NCBI RefSeq assembly: GCF_022059845.1
Contig: NZ_CP091851.1
Span: forward strand, 124,001 to 188,000
Origin: Terrirubrum flagellatum
Lineage (GTDB): Bacteria; Pseudomonadota; Alphaproteobacteria; Rhizobiales; Beijerinckiaceae
Direction: 5' to 3'
Length of the DNA: 64,000 nt
The notes beneath the pieces were generated by a model, which had not been told where the DNA came from, made no database searches, and was given only the letters and a program-made list of their open reading frames with translations. Shown here in pieces: positions 28,459-37,820 of the stretch. The position numbers were made by a program, and so were the translations under genes. Each line of letters starts with the position of its first letter. Positions within the stretch are counted from its first letter, which is position 1.

Positions 28459-28776
28459 TCAAAGCAGCGCCGGGACGAAGAAGCAGCGCAGCCAGCCTTC
28501 CAGGACGCAGGCTGCGGCCTTGCCGTCGGGGTCCTCGGAGGGCAGCGCCTGCTCGACCGGGATCGAATAGACCATGCCGTTCGTCCAGCGCACGTAATAG
28601 AGATCGCCCTTCCGCCACCAATCGCCATTGTCGATGACATGGCAGTCGAGATCATCGCAGCAGGGGATGCGGGTCACCGGGTTCTTCTTGTTCGTGTACC
28701 AGTCATGGGCCGCAGTTCGTCCGGCCGGGACGACGGCCAGCAAAAGGAAAGCGACGAGACGAACGATGTGGCGCAT
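28459..28776 (-). CDS. Small exported Cys-rich protein
   Basis: The protein has 105 residues. The signal peptide is about 1-23 (LVAFLLLAVVPAGRTAA). The mature start HDWYTNKKNPVTRIPCCDDLDCHVID carries a CC...C cluster with nearby His and Asp, then Trp-rich strands and a C-terminal CVLEGWLRCFF. The HDWY/CCxxxDC pattern recurs in short secreted proteins of Rhizobiales whose function is unknown. Disulfide bonding or metal binding is plausible. It is convergent with tRNA-Val. Confidence 0.75.
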   Translation of the reverse strand: MRHIVRLVAFLLLAVVPAGRTAAHDWYTNKKNPVTRIPCCDDLDCHVIDNGDWWRKGDLYYVRWTNGMVYSIPVEQALPSEDPDGKAAACVLEGWLRCFFVPALL

Positions 28777-29022
28777 GCAGTTTGCGACAATGGCCTAGCA
28801 TCGTTTCAGGCGGCCCCGCTTCGCACAATCCGATGAGCGGATTTGAGGGAGACAGGATGCCGCAGCCCCGCTTGCCGGAAGCGGATGTTTCGACGTGAGC
28901 AGAGCCTGGCGCTGATGCGACCAGCGCCTGCCGCGTCCGCTGGCGCCGATGGCGAAACTTTCACCGCCCGTTGCCGGCTCAATGTCATGGGCGTGTTGTA
29001 AACTCCTGTGAACTGCGCGGCG

Positions 29023-29964
29023 ATGAGCGACGCCGTGTTTCGCGACAATCTTGCCCTCGCCCAGCCGGTCGCTCCGCCTGCTGCGAGGAAAAAACGCGAC
29101 AGTAGCGCGCCGACCGCCGCGCTCCTGCTCGCGCCCTCTCTTCTTTTCCTCGCGCTCTTCACCTACGCGCCGATTCTGCAGGCTCTGACGCAGGCTTTCA
29201 CGATCGAGAAATTCGGCGGCAAGTTTGCCGGATATGGCTTCGGTAATTTTCAGCGCTTGTTTTTCGACGCTGCATTCCAGAAAGCCTTCGCCAATACGTT
29301 CCTTTACGGAATTGGCACAGTCGCGCCGTCGCTGGTGATCGCCGTCATTCTCGCCGCCGCGTTGCAGGAATCGACGCGCTTCAACAATCTCCTGCGCACA
29401 ATCTTTTTCTTTCCGACCTTGCTGCCGCTCGTCGCCGCGGCGGCGCTCGGCTCCTTCGTGCTGATGCCGGGGGCTGGCCTGCTCGACTATTATCTCGCGC
29501 AACTCGGCGCTGCGCAGACCAACTGGCTCGGCGATCCCGACATCGCGCTTTATTCGATCATCGGGCTGACGATCTGGAAGAACGCCGGCTATTACATGCT
29601 CTTCGCGCTCGCGGGGCTGCAGGGGATTCCATCAGACATCCACGAGGCGGCGAAGCTCGACGGCGCCGGGCCAATCACGCGCTTCTTCCGCATCACGCTG
29701 CCGCTGCTGATGCCGACGCTGGCGGTCATCGTCGTGATCGCGCTGATCAATGTGGTGACGCAGGTCGACCATGTGATCGTGCTGACGGGCGGCGGCCCGT
29801 CCGATTCGACCAACGTGCTGCTCAATTACATCTTCCAGGCCGCGCATGAGCAGCATGACATCGGCCGCGGCGCGGCGGCCACCATCGTCTCCGTCGCGCT
29901 GCTGCTCGCGCTCTCTTTCGTCTCGCTGAAGACGCTGGAGCGCGGCATGCATTACGAGTCCTGA
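29023..29964 (+). CDS. ABC sugar permease, UgpA/MalF-like
   Basis: The protein has 313 residues from the ATG at 29023; an upstream in-frame GTG at 29008 is possible. Six membrane segments are visible, the first in LLLAPSLLFLALFTYAPIL. The ATPase-contacting EAA loop is EAAKLDGAGPITRFFRITLPLLMP near 210-235. It is the first permease of a CUT1-type importer with the next two genes. The closest recognisable relatives are glycerol-3-phosphate/glycerophosphodiester permeases. It is the first gene of the operon, and no ATPase gene is in it. Confidence 0.9.
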   Translation: MSDAVFRDNLALAQPVAPPAARKKRDSSAPTAALLLAPSLLFLALFTYAPILQALTQAFTIEKFGGKFAGYGFGNFQRLFFDAAFQKAFANTFLYGIGTVAPSLVIAVILAAALQESTRFNNLLRTIFFFPTLLPLVAAAALGSFVLMPGAGLLDYYLAQLGAAQTNWLGDPDIALYSIIGLTIWKNAGYYMLFALAGLQGIPSDIHEAAKLDGAGPITRFFRITLPLLMPTLAVIVVIALINVVTQVDHVIVLTGGGPSDSTNVLLNYIFQAAHEQHDIGRGAAATIVSVALLLALSFVSLKTLERGMHYES

Positions 29965-29966
29965 CC

Positions 29967-30815
29967 GTGCAAACCACGAACGCGCCCTCCCGCCCGTCGG
30001 CCGCGCGCCTCATCACGATCGCCGTTCTCTCCTGTGTTGCGCTCGTCTGGTCGACGCCGCTGCTGTGGATGCTCGTCGCTTCGGTGAAAGCTATCCCCTA
30101 CGGCTCCCTGTCCGCCGCGTCGCTTCTTCCCGATGGCCCGCCAACATCGGAGCATTTTGTCGACGCCTGGATTCAGGGCTCGTTCGCGCGCTGGTATCTC
30201 AATACGCTCATCGTCACATTAGGCATTCTCGTCGTGCAACTCGTGACGATCGCGCTCGCGGGCTACGCCTTCGCGCGGATGGAATTCCGCGGAAAATCGC
30301 TGCTGTTCCATCTCTTTCTGCTGCAGCTCACGCTCGCTGCGCCGATCCTGATCGTGCCGAATACGATGACGATCGTGAAGCTCGGGCTCTATGACACGCT
30401 CGCCGGCGTGATGGCGCCGTATTTCGCCTCCGCTTTCGGCGTATTCCTGATGCGCCAGACCTTCAAGACGATCCCGCGTGACTTCGAGGAAGCGGCGATC
30501 ATCGACGGCGCAAGCTTGTGGCAGCTCATTCGTCTCGTGCTTGTGCCGCTGGCGCGGCCGGGGCTTGTCGCCTTCTCGATCGTGTCAGTCACGGCGCACT
30601 GGAACGAGTTCCTGTGGCCGCTGATGGTGACCGACACGCCTGACAATATGGTGCTGACCGTGGGGCTCGCCTCTTTCGTGCGCTCGGCGCAGCACGCCGC
30701 CGACTGGGGCCTCATCGCGGCTTCGACGCTGCTGGTCGCGGGTCCTCTGCTGATCGCTTTCGCCTTGTTCCAGCGTCAGTTCGTCAACTCCTTCCTCTTC
30801 ACCGGCGTCAAATAG
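29967..30815 (+). CDS. ABC sugar permease, UgpE/MalG-like
   Basis: The protein has 282 residues from a GTG 2 bp after the previous stop. Six membrane segments are visible. The N-terminal segment (ITIAVLSCVALVWSTPLLWML) and the SLSAASLLPDGPPTSEHF-like periplasmic loop are typical of the second CUT1 permease. The EAA loop is EEAAIIDGASLWQLIRLVLVPLARP near 170-195. It pairs with the UgpA-like protein as a heterodimeric channel. It is followed by the binding-protein gene after 10 bp. Confidence 0.9.
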   Translation: MQTTNAPSRPSAARLITIAVLSCVALVWSTPLLWMLVASVKAIPYGSLSAASLLPDGPPTSEHFVDAWIQGSFARWYLNTLIVTLGILVVQLVTIALAGYAFARMEFRGKSLLFHLFLLQLTLAAPILIVPNTMTIVKLGLYDTLAGVMAPYFASAFGVFLMRQTFKTIPRDFEEAAIIDGASLWQLIRLVLVPLARPGLVAFSIVSVTAHWNEFLWPLMVTDTPDNMVLTVGLASFVRSAQHAADWGLIAASTLLVAGPLLIAFALFQRQFVNSFLFTGVK

Positions 30816-30825
30816 GAGATCCTGC

Positions 30826-32142
30826 ATGAAATTCATCAAGTCGCTCGTTGCAGCGGCGGCTCTGTCGGCGTTGAGCGCGACAGCGGCGCTCGCGGCGACG
30901 AAAATCGACATGTTCTTCCCGGTTCCGGTCGATGGCGCGCTCGCGAAGGAGATGCAAAATCTCATCGTGCGCTTCAACAAGGAGAACCCTGATATCGAGG
31001 TGACCGGCGTCTATACCGGCAGCTACGACGAGACCGACATCAAGACTCGCGCGGCGATCAAGGCGGGCAAGCCGCCGGCGGCCGTCATCATGAGCGCAAA
31101 CTTCATCACGCAGTACCATATCGACGATCTCATCCAGCCGCTCGACAGCTTCGCCGAAGCCGATGGCAAGACGCCCGACGCTTTCATGAACCAGTTCTGG
31201 CCGGCGCTGCATGGCAATGCGCGCGTCGACGGCAAGATCTACGGCGTGCCGTTCCACAATTCGACGCCGCTGCTCTACTACAATGTGGAAGCCTTCAAGG
31301 AAGCGGGTCTCGATCCGGAGAAGCCGCCGGTCACCTGGACCGACTGGATCACAGTGGCGAAGAAGCTCACCAAGCGCGACGGCGACAAGGTCACACGCTG
31401 GGGCCTCATGATTCCCGGCGTCTATGACACGCTCGGCTGGACGATGAGCGCGCTCAACATGTCGAATGGCGGCCAGTATTACAATCCGGATTTCGGCGGC
31501 GAGATCTATTACGATACGCCCTCGATGCTCGGCGCGCTGACGCTGGTCGATGATCTCATCCACAAATACAAGGTCATGCCGGAAGGCGCGACGCAGATGC
31601 CGACGATCAACAACTCGTTCTTCGGCGGCCAGGCTGCGATGATCATCGCTTCGACAGGTTCGCTCTCGTTCATCCGTCAGAGCATGAAGACGCCGTACAA
31701 GGTCGCCTTCATCCCGCGCAATCTGCGCAATGCGGTTCCGATTGGCGGCGCCTCATTGATCATTCCGAAGGGCAACTCGCCGGAGCGCGATCAGGCCGCC
31801 TGGAAACTCATCAAGTGGTTGACGAGCCCGGAAATCGCCGGCGGCTGGAGCCGCTTCACGGGATATTTCGCGCCGAATAAGGCGGCCTATGATCTGCCTG
31901 AAATGAAGAGCTTCCTGGCCGAGCACCCCGATGCGAAGGTCGCGCTCGATCAGCTCGCCTATGCGCGCTCCTGGTTCGCGACCTACAACACCACCGCGGT
32001 GCGCAAGGCGCTTGAGGACGAGGTGCAGGCCGTAATGTCCGGCAAGAAGAAGCCGGCGGCGGCTCTCAAGGCGGCGCAGGCCAATGCGGATCAGTTGCTG
32101 CGGCCTTACGTGGAAGCGACTGCGCTGAACCTGCCGGAATAA
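30826..32142 (+). CDS. ABC substrate-binding protein, UgpB-like
   Basis: The protein has 438 residues. The signal peptide is 1-24 (AAALSALSATAALAA). The mature part is a cluster-B sugar-type binding protein. The segment VPFHNSTPLLYYNVEAFKEAGLDPEKPP closely follows UgpB, whose ligand is sn-glycerol 3-phosphate or glycerophosphodiesters, and the Trp/Tyr-rich MSALNMSNGGQYYN region fits. It is last in the permease-permease-SBP operon and is followed by a terminator. The ligand is inferred from family resemblance and from the GpdQ-like enzyme just downstream. Confidence 0.88.
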   Translation: MKFIKSLVAAAALSALSATAALAATKIDMFFPVPVDGALAKEMQNLIVRFNKENPDIEVTGVYTGSYDETDIKTRAAIKAGKPPAAVIMSANFITQYHIDDLIQPLDSFAEADGKTPDAFMNQFWPALHGNARVDGKIYGVPFHNSTPLLYYNVEAFKEAGLDPEKPPVTWTDWITVAKKLTKRDGDKVTRWGLMIPGVYDTLGWTMSALNMSNGGQYYNPDFGGEIYYDTPSMLGALTLVDDLIHKYKVMPEGATQMPTINNSFFGGQAAMIIASTGSLSFIRQSMKTPYKVAFIPRNLRNAVPIGGASLIIPKGNSPERDQAAWKLIKWLTSPEIAGGWSRFTGYFAPNKAAYDLPEMKSFLAEHPDAKVALDQLAYARSWFATYNTTAVRKALEDEVQAVMSGKKKPAAALKAAQANADQLLRPYVEATALNLPE

Positions 32143-32150
32143 GCAACGCG

Positions 32151-32190
32151 CCGTCCCGGGTTGTGAAGCAGCCCGGGACGGTCTCTTCTT
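32151..32190 (+). terminator. Terminator after Ugp-like operon
   Basis: CCGTCCCGGG (32151-32160) and CCCGGGACGG (32172-32181) form a perfect 10-bp stem with an 11-nt loop, followed by TCTCTTCTTC. It lies between the binding-protein gene and the phosphodiesterase gene, so the latter may be only partly read through or have its own start. Confidence 0.7.
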
Positions 32191-32224
32191 CTCATCTTCC
32201 GAAACTGCGTTCCCAGATTTCCCG

Positions 32225-33058
32225 ATGCTGATCGCCCATCTCACAGACCTGCATGTCCGACCGCGCGGCCGCGCCGCCTATCGCGTTTCCGAAACCAACA
32301 TGATGACCGCGCGCGCCATCGACGCCGTGCGCGCGCTGACGCCGAAGCCCGACTGCGTCATCATTTCAGGCGATCTTACCGATTGCGGCCTCGCCGAGGA
32401 ATATGAGCTGCTGCGCGAGATGCTGAGCGCTCTGCCGATGCCGATCTATGTCATTCCCGGCAATCACGACCGGCGCGAGCAACTGAGAACAACGCTCGCC
32501 GAATATCCCGGCGTCACGACCCATTCGACATTCGTGCAGTATGTCGTCGAAGACCATCCGGTGCGCCTGATCGCGCTGGATACAATGGTTCCCGGTGCAA
32601 GCCGCGGCGAACTCGACGGCGAGCGCCTGGCATGGCTCGACAAGGCTCTCGCAGCGCGGCCAGCCAAGCCGACGATCATCTTCATGCATCATCCGCCGTT
32701 CGTGTGCGGCATCCGGCATATGGACGACATTCGTCTGCTTGAAGGCGCGGAAGCGATGGGCGAGATCGTCGCGCGCCATCCGCAGGTCGAGCGGGTGCTC
32801 TGCGGTCATCACCATCGCGTGATCTATCAGCGCTGGGCGCGGACGATCGCGTCGACCGCGCCGTCCGTTTCGCACCAGGTGACGCTCGATCTCAGGCCGG
32901 AAGATCCGGGCTCGATGGTGTTCGAACCGCCAGCCTATCAGCTTCATCTCTGGAGCGCCGATGCGGGCCTCGTCACGCATGTCGCTTATGTCGAGCGCTT
33001 TCCAGGGCCTTATCCATTTGTGCTCGACGCGGATTATCCCGGCGTCGAGTCTCACTGA
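32225..33058 (+). CDS. GpdQ-like glycerophosphodiesterase / class III PDE
   Basis: The protein has 277 residues. All binuclear metal motifs of calcineurin-like phosphoesterases are present: DLH in AHLTDLHVRPRG, GDLTDCG, GNHDRR, MHHPPF and GHHHRV. Overall layout and length match GpdQ (glycerophosphodiesterase) and CpdA (cAMP phosphodiesterase). The N-terminal AHLTDLHVRPRG...Y and central FMHHPPF segments are closer to GpdQ. No signal peptide is visible, so it acts in the cytoplasm. Its place after a UgpB-like importer supports hydrolysis of imported glycerophosphodiesters (inference). Confidence 0.85.
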   Translation: MLIAHLTDLHVRPRGRAAYRVSETNMMTARAIDAVRALTPKPDCVIISGDLTDCGLAEEYELLREMLSALPMPIYVIPGNHDRREQLRTTLAEYPGVTTHSTFVQYVVEDHPVRLIALDTMVPGASRGELDGERLAWLDKALAARPAKPTIIFMHHPPFVCGIRHMDDIRLLEGAEAMGEIVARHPQVERVLCGHHHRVIYQRWARTIASTAPSVSHQVTLDLRPEDPGSMVFEPPAYQLHLWSADAGLVTHVAYVERFPGPYPFVLDADYPGVESH

Positions 33059-33069
33059 CGAGTTGAACT

Positions 33070-33095
33070 CTGCGCCGCTTCTCCGAGCGGCGCAG
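33070..33095 (+). terminator. Hairpin after phosphodiesterase gene
   Basis: CTGCGCCGCT (33070-33079) pairs perfectly with AGCGGCGCAG (33086-33095) around a 6-nt loop, 12 bp after the stop codon. There is no T run, so termination may be weak or Rho-assisted. Confidence 0.45.
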
Positions 33096-33230
33096 GATTG
33101 CCCACAGCGCGCAAGAAAGAGACAGGGCCGCTTACCATTCGCGCGGCTTTGTCACTGCGATGTAGCAAAGGCTCACTAGCCCTTCTCCTATCGGCTCAGA
33201 GCTTGAGTCCAGCTTCCGCCGGAGCATGAA

Positions 33231-33254
33231 CGACTCTTTCAGCGAAAAGAGTCG
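33231..33254 (+). promoter_or_regulatory. Leader hairpin upstream of Tat binding-protein gene
   Basis: CGACTCTTT (33231-33239) and AAAGAGTCG (33246-33254) form a perfect 9-bp inverted repeat with a 6-nt loop, ending 42 bp before the ATG at 33297. It could be an operator dyad or an mRNA leader stem. No regulator gene is adjacent. Confidence 0.4.
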
Positions 33255-33296
33255 GCCTGAGCCCACTGCATTCAAGATCGCTTCAAGGAGACGGGC

Positions 33297-34937
33297 ATGC
33301 CTAAACTGACACGCCGCAACACATTCGGGTTGGCGTTGGGCGCCGGCGCGATGGCGCTGCCGCGCTTCGCCATCGGCCAGGCGGACAATCGTCCTTCGAT
33401 CACGATCGCGGTGCAGAAAGTCTCGAACTCCAACACGCTCGACGTGCTGCGCGAGCAGTCCAATGTCGGCGAGCGCATCTTCTTCTCCTCGATCTGGGAA
33501 GGTCTGATCGGCCGCGACTGGCTTGGCGGTCTCAAGCCCGTTCCAGCGCTGGCGACCGAATGGAGGCGCATCGACGATGCGACGGTGGAGCTGAAGCTTC
33601 GTCAGGGCGTGAAGTTCCACAATGGCGAGGAGATGACGGCGGAAGACGTGTCATTCTCGTTCGGACCGGAGCGCATGTTCGGCAATTCTCCGGCGACCGC
33701 GCATGGCAAGACGATCCCGATCCGCGAGATGATCCCGGGTTTCGCGGGCAAGGAGCTGCCGGCCGAAATTCCGGCCGTCGCCCGGCGCGCCTGGCCGGCG
33801 CTGATCAAGGTCGAGGTCGTCGACAAATATACGGTGCGTTTCGTCAATGCGTCGCCCGACGTGACGATGGAAGGCCGCATCAGCCGCTACGGCAGCGAAA
33901 TCATGAGCCGGCGCGATTATTCCGAAGCCAAGACCTGGCTCGATTGGGCGCGCAAGCCGGTGACGACGGGTCCGTATCGCGTCGTCGAATTCAAGCCCGA
34001 CTCGAGCCTGACGCTTGAAGCTCACGACGAATATTGGGGCGGCCGTCCCCCGGTGAAGCGCATCCGCTTCGTCGAGGTTCCGGAAGTCTCCTCGCGCGTC
34101 AACGGGCTGTTCGCCGGCGATTATCAGTTCGCCTGCGACATCCCGCCGGATCAGATCACGCAGATCGAGAAGAACGCGGCGTTCGAAGTGCAGGGCGGCA
34201 CGATCCTCAATCACCGCCTGACCGTGTTCGACAAGAGCCATCCGCAGCTCATCGATGCGCGCGTGCGCCGAGCCTTCACCCATGCGATCGATCGCCAGGC
34301 GATCGTCGACTCGCTGTGGGTCGGCCGCACGGTCGTGCCGAAGGGCCTGCAGTGGGACTATTATGGCGAGATGTTCCAGGCCGACTGGTCAGTGCCGGCC
34401 TATGATCCCGAACTTGCCCGCAAGCTTCTCAAGGAAGCGAACTACAAGGGCGATCCGATCCCTTACCGTCTGCTCAACAATTATTACACGAATCAGGTGC
34501 CGACGGCGCAGGTGCTGGTCGAGATGTGGAAGGCGGTCGGCCTCAACGTCCAGATCAACATGAAGGAGAACTGGAGCCAGATCATGGAGCGCAGCGAGAC
34601 TCGCGGCGTCCGCGACTGGTCGAACTCCGCGCCCTTCAACGATCCGGTGTCATCGCTCGTCGCGCAACATGGCCCGAACGGACAGCAGCAGCAGATCGGC
34701 GAATATACGAACGAAGAGCTGAACAAGCTTTCGGTCGAGCTTGAAACCAGCACCGATCGGGCGCGCCGTCGTCAGGTGTTCCGCCGCCTTCTGGAAATCG
34801 CCGAGCGTGAAGACCCCGCCTATACGGTGCTGCATCAGAACGCGACCTTCACCGCCAAGCCGAAATCGATCGCCTGGAAGGCCGCGCCGGCCTTCGCGAT
34901 GGACTTCCGCGTCGGCAACTGGGGCCGCCCCACATGA
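33297..34937 (+). CDS. Peptide/nickel-type ABC substrate-binding protein, Tat-exported
   Basis: The protein has 546 residues. The N-terminus MPKLTRRNTFGLALGAGAMALP carries a twin-arginine motif, indicating folded export by Tat rather than Sec. The rest is an SBP_bac_5 protein: GLIGRDWLGGLKPVPALATEW, LKLRQGVKFHNGEEMTAEDVSFSF, and a C-terminal region with VLHQNATF. Ligands in this family include oligopeptides, nickel, opines and sugars; nothing here decides among them. It starts the five-gene importer operon and overlaps the next gene by 4 bp. Confidence 0.93.
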   Translation: MPKLTRRNTFGLALGAGAMALPRFAIGQADNRPSITIAVQKVSNSNTLDVLREQSNVGERIFFSSIWEGLIGRDWLGGLKPVPALATEWRRIDDATVELKLRQGVKFHNGEEMTAEDVSFSFGPERMFGNSPATAHGKTIPIREMIPGFAGKELPAEIPAVARRAWPALIKVEVVDKYTVRFVNASPDVTMEGRISRYGSEIMSRRDYSEAKTWLDWARKPVTTGPYRVVEFKPDSSLTLEAHDEYWGGRPPVKRIRFVEVPEVSSRVNGLFAGDYQFACDIPPDQITQIEKNAAFEVQGGTILNHRLTVFDKSHPQLIDARVRRAFTHAIDRQAIVDSLWVGRTVVPKGLQWDYYGEMFQADWSVPAYDPELARKLLKEANYKGDPIPYRLLNNYYTNQVPTAQVLVEMWKAVGLNVQINMKENWSQIMERSETRGVRDWSNSAPFNDPVSSLVAQHGPNGQQQQIGEYTNEELNKLSVELETSTDRARRRQVFRRLLEIAEREDPAYTVLHQNATFTAKPKSIAWKAAPAFAMDFRVGNWGRPT

Positions 34938-35920
34938 AGGCGGCCCCACTTGTCGAGATCCGCGATCTCAAGGTCGCGTTCGACGGAAGGGCGGCGCTTC
35001 ATGGCGTCGATCTGACGATCGCTCGTGGCGAGGCGCTTGGCCTCGTCGGCGAATCCGGTTGCGGCAAGTCGATCACCTGGCTCGCCGCGCTGGGTCTTTT
35101 GCCGCGCACGGCGAAAGCTGCGGGCTCCGTGCTGCTTGAAGGCCGCGACATTCTCAGCGCGCCGGTTGCTGATCTCGAAAGCATTCGCGGCCGTCGCATC
35201 GCGATGATCTTTCAGGACCCGGCGAGCGCGCTCAATCCGGTGCTGCGCGTCGGCCGCCAGATCGGCGAGGCGCTGGCGCTGCATCAGGGCCTTTCAGGTG
35301 CTGCAATCCGCGCCGAGGCGAAGCGGCTGTTCGATCTCGTCGGCATTCCCGACGCCGCGCGCAGGCTTGACACTTATCCCCATGAGATGTCTGGCGGGCA
35401 GAACCAGCGTGTGATGATCGCGATGGCGCTGGCGGGCAAGCCCGACCTGCTTGTCGCCGATGAGCCGACGACGGCGCTCGACGCGACCATCCAGGCGCAG
35501 ATTCTCGAACTGCTCGCGACGGTCAGGCGCGAGACCCACATGGCGCTGGTGCTGATCAGTCACGATCTCGGCGCGGTGTCGGAGGTCTGCGAGCGCGTCG
35601 CGGTGATGTACGCCGGCCGTGTCGTCGAGGAAGCGGACGCGCTCGATCTGTTCGCGGAGCCGCATCATCCCTATTCCGTTGGTCTGCTTGGCGCGCTGCC
35701 TGACATCGCGGGTGATCGCCGTCGCCTCGAACCCATCCCCGGCGTGGTCCCTGAGCCGTGGCGTCTGCCGCGCGGCTGCGCGTTTGCGCCGCGCTGCGCG
35801 CGCAAGACGGCGCGCTGCGAGGAAGGCCGGCCTGAATTCGTCAGCACCGGCTACGGCCGCCGCGCAGCCTGCGTGGAGCTTAGCCCAGCCAAGCCTGAAG
35901 CGGCGCGCGTCGCGGCATGA
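34934..35920 (+). CDS. Oligopeptide-type ABC ATPase, DppD/OppD-like
   Basis: The protein has 328 residues. Walker A is GESGCGKS near 40, the Q-loop [10 protein letters not shown], the signature MSGGQNQR, and Walker [17 protein letters not shown] followed by the H-loop LISHDLG. The C-terminal oligopeptide-ABC extension has Cys residues in [19 protein letters not shown]. It powers the importer with the DppF-like partner. The start overlaps the binding-protein stop (ATGA), as do the next two junctions, so the operon is tightly coupled. Confidence 0.95.
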   Translation: MKAAPLVEIRDLKVAFDGRAALHGVDLTIARGEALGLVGESGCGKSITWLAALGLLPRTAKAAGSVLLEGRDILSAPVADLESIRGRRIAMIFQDPASALNPVLRVGRQIGEALALHQGLSGAAIRAEAKRLFDLVGIPDAARRLDTYPHEMSGGQNQRVMIAMALAGKPDLLVADEPTTALDATIQAQILELLATVRRETHMALVLISHDLGAVSEVCERVAVMYAGRVVEEADALDLFAEPHHPYSVGLLGALPDIAGDRRRLEPIPGVVPEPWRLPRGCAFAPRCARKTARCEEGRPEFVSTGYGRRAACVELSPAKPEAARVAA

Positions 35921-36897
35921 GCGCCGCCCTGTTGCAGGCTGATGGGCTGGCGCGAGTCTATCAGTCGCGTCACGGCTTTTTCGGCGAAGCGCGTAAGGTG
36001 CGCGCCGTCGACGGCGTGTCGCTTTCGGTTGAGCGCGGGCGGACGCTTGGTCTCGTCGGCGAATCCGGGTGCGGCAAATCGACGACGGGCCGCATGGCGT
36101 TGGGGCTGGAGCGTCCTGACGAAGGCAGCGTCATCTTCGATGGTGAAAAGATGCCGCCGGCCGACACGCCGGAATGGCGGCGACAACGCGCGCGTCTGCA
36201 ACTCATCTATCAGGATCCGCTCGGCGCGCTCGATCGCCGGCTGGCTGTCGGCGCACAGGTGCGCGAGCCTCTGGACATCCACGACGTCGGAGAAAAGAAA
36301 GACCGCGAGGCGCGCACGCTGGAGCTGATCCGCGCCGTCGGGCTCAACGCGAGTCATGCGTCGCGTTATCCGCACGAATTGTCGGGCGGCCAGCGTCAGC
36401 GCGTTGTGCTGGCGCGCGCGCTGGCGACGAAGCCCGATCTCATCGTCTGCGATGAGCCGGTGTCGGCGCTCGACGTGTCGATCCAGGCGCAGGTGGTTAA
36501 TCTCCTGATCGATCTGCAGCAGCAGCTTGGCCTCGCCATGCTGTTCATCAGCCATGATCTCAAGGTGGTGCGTCAGGTCAGCCATCGCGTCGCGGTGATG
36601 TATCTCGGCCGCATCGTTGAGCAAGGCGATGCAGACACGCTCTTCGCCAATCCGCAACATCCCTATACGCAGGCGCTGGTGTCAGCCTCGCCGACGCCGG
36701 GAACGCGCAACGTTAAGCGCATCGTGCTCAAGGGCGAACCGCCGAATCCCGCCGCGCGACCTTCAGGCTGCGCGTTTCACCCGCGTTGTCCCGTTGCGAT
36801 CGCACGCTGCCGCGATGAATCGCCCTCGCTCGTGCATGTCTCCGCGGACCGACGCGTCGCCTGCCATCTCACGGCGGCGGGAGGCGCGACGCAATGA
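35917..36897 (+). CDS. Oligopeptide-type ABC ATPase, DppF/OppF-like
   Basis: The protein has 326 residues. Walker A is GESGCGKS, the Q-loop IYQDPLGALDRRLAV, the signature LSGGQRQR, and Walker B LIVCDEPVSALDVSIQ with H-loop FISHDLK. The C-terminal extension has the usual SGCAFHPRCPVAIARCRDE. The early segment YQSRHGFFGEARKVRAVDGVSL is typical of the F subunit. It is the second of two ATPases, one per permease in the assembled transporter. Confidence 0.95.
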   Translation: MSAALLQADGLARVYQSRHGFFGEARKVRAVDGVSLSVERGRTLGLVGESGCGKSTTGRMALGLERPDEGSVIFDGEKMPPADTPEWRRQRARLQLIYQDPLGALDRRLAVGAQVREPLDIHDVGEKKDREARTLELIRAVGLNASHASRYPHELSGGQRQRVVLARALATKPDLIVCDEPVSALDVSIQAQVVNLLIDLQQQLGLAMLFISHDLKVVRQVSHRVAVMYLGRIVEQGDADTLFANPQHPYTQALVSASPTPGTRNVKRIVLKGEPPNPAARPSGCAFHPRCPVAIARCRDESPSLVHVSADRRVACHLTAAGGATQ

Positions 36898-37820
36898 CCG
36901 GCTTTATCGCGGCGCGTCTTGGGCGCGCGTTGCTCACGATTTTCCTCGTGATGACGTTCTCATTCGTGGTGCTCCGTCTGTCGGGCGATCCCGCGCTGAT
37001 CATCATGAGCGCCGACGCGCCGCCGGAAGCGATCGCGGCCTTTCGCAAGGCGTGGGGGCTCGATGATCCCATCTGGATGCAATATCTGAACTATTTCGGC
37101 GCCGTGCTGCAGGGCGAACTCGGCCGTTCGATGCGCGACGGCCGCGCCGCGATCACGATCGTCACGGAACGCATTCCCGCGACGCTGGCGCTGACCATTC
37201 CGGCGCTGATGATCAAGATGTTCATCGGCATTCCCGCCGGCGTTTATGCGGCGCTCCATCGCAACAGCGTCACCGACCGGATCGTGATGATCCTTGCAGT
37301 CGCCGGCTTCACGGTGCCGAGCTTCGTGCTCGCCCTGGTGCTGGTGCTTGTCTTCTCGGTGTCGCTCGGCTGGCTGCCAACGGGCGGTCAGGATTCCTGG
37401 CGTCACGCGATCCTGCCGATCATTACGCTTGGCGTCGGCGGCGCGGCGATTCTCGCGCGCTTCACGCGCAGCGCCATGCTGGAGGTTCTCGGCCAGCCCT
37501 ACATCAGGACCGCGAGCGCCAAGGGCGTCGCGTGGGGCGCTGTGGTGCGCGGCCATGCATTGCCGAACGCCGCGATTCCCACCGTGACCATCCTTGGCTT
37601 CATGGTGGGCTCGCTGATCGCGGGCGCGGTCGTCGTCGAGAGCGTGTTCTCCTGGCCCGGCGTCGGGCGGCTGCTCGTCGTCGCCGTCGCCAATCGCGAT
37701 CTCGCAGTGGTGCAGGTGATTCTGCTTCTCATCGCCTTCACCATGGTGATGGCCAATCTCGCGGTCGATCTCGCCTATGGCTTCATCGACCCGCGCGTGC
37801 GCGTTGCGGCGGCCCACTGA
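36894..37820 (+). CDS. Oligopeptide-type ABC permease, DppB-like
   Basis: The protein has 308 residues and six membrane segments. The N-terminus IAARLGRALLTIFLVMTFSFVVLRLSGDPA is characteristic of DppB/OppB permeases. The coupling-loop region is IRTASAKGVAWGAVVRGHALPNA near 205-230, followed by the family's VESVFSWPGVGRLLV. The start overlaps the ATPase stop by 4 bp. Unusually, the two permeases follow the ATPases here (SBP-D-F-B-C order) instead of preceding them. Confidence 0.95.
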   Translation: MTGFIAARLGRALLTIFLVMTFSFVVLRLSGDPALIIMSADAPPEAIAAFRKAWGLDDPIWMQYLNYFGAVLQGELGRSMRDGRAAITIVTERIPATLALTIPALMIKMFIGIPAGVYAALHRNSVTDRIVMILAVAGFTVPSFVLALVLVLVFSVSLGWLPTGGQDSWRHAILPIITLGVGGAAILARFTRSAMLEVLGQPYIRTASAKGVAWGAVVRGHALPNAAIPTVTILGFMVGSLIAGAVVVESVFSWPGVGRLLVVAVANRDLAVVQVILLLIAFTMVMANLAVDLAYGFIDPRVRVAAAH

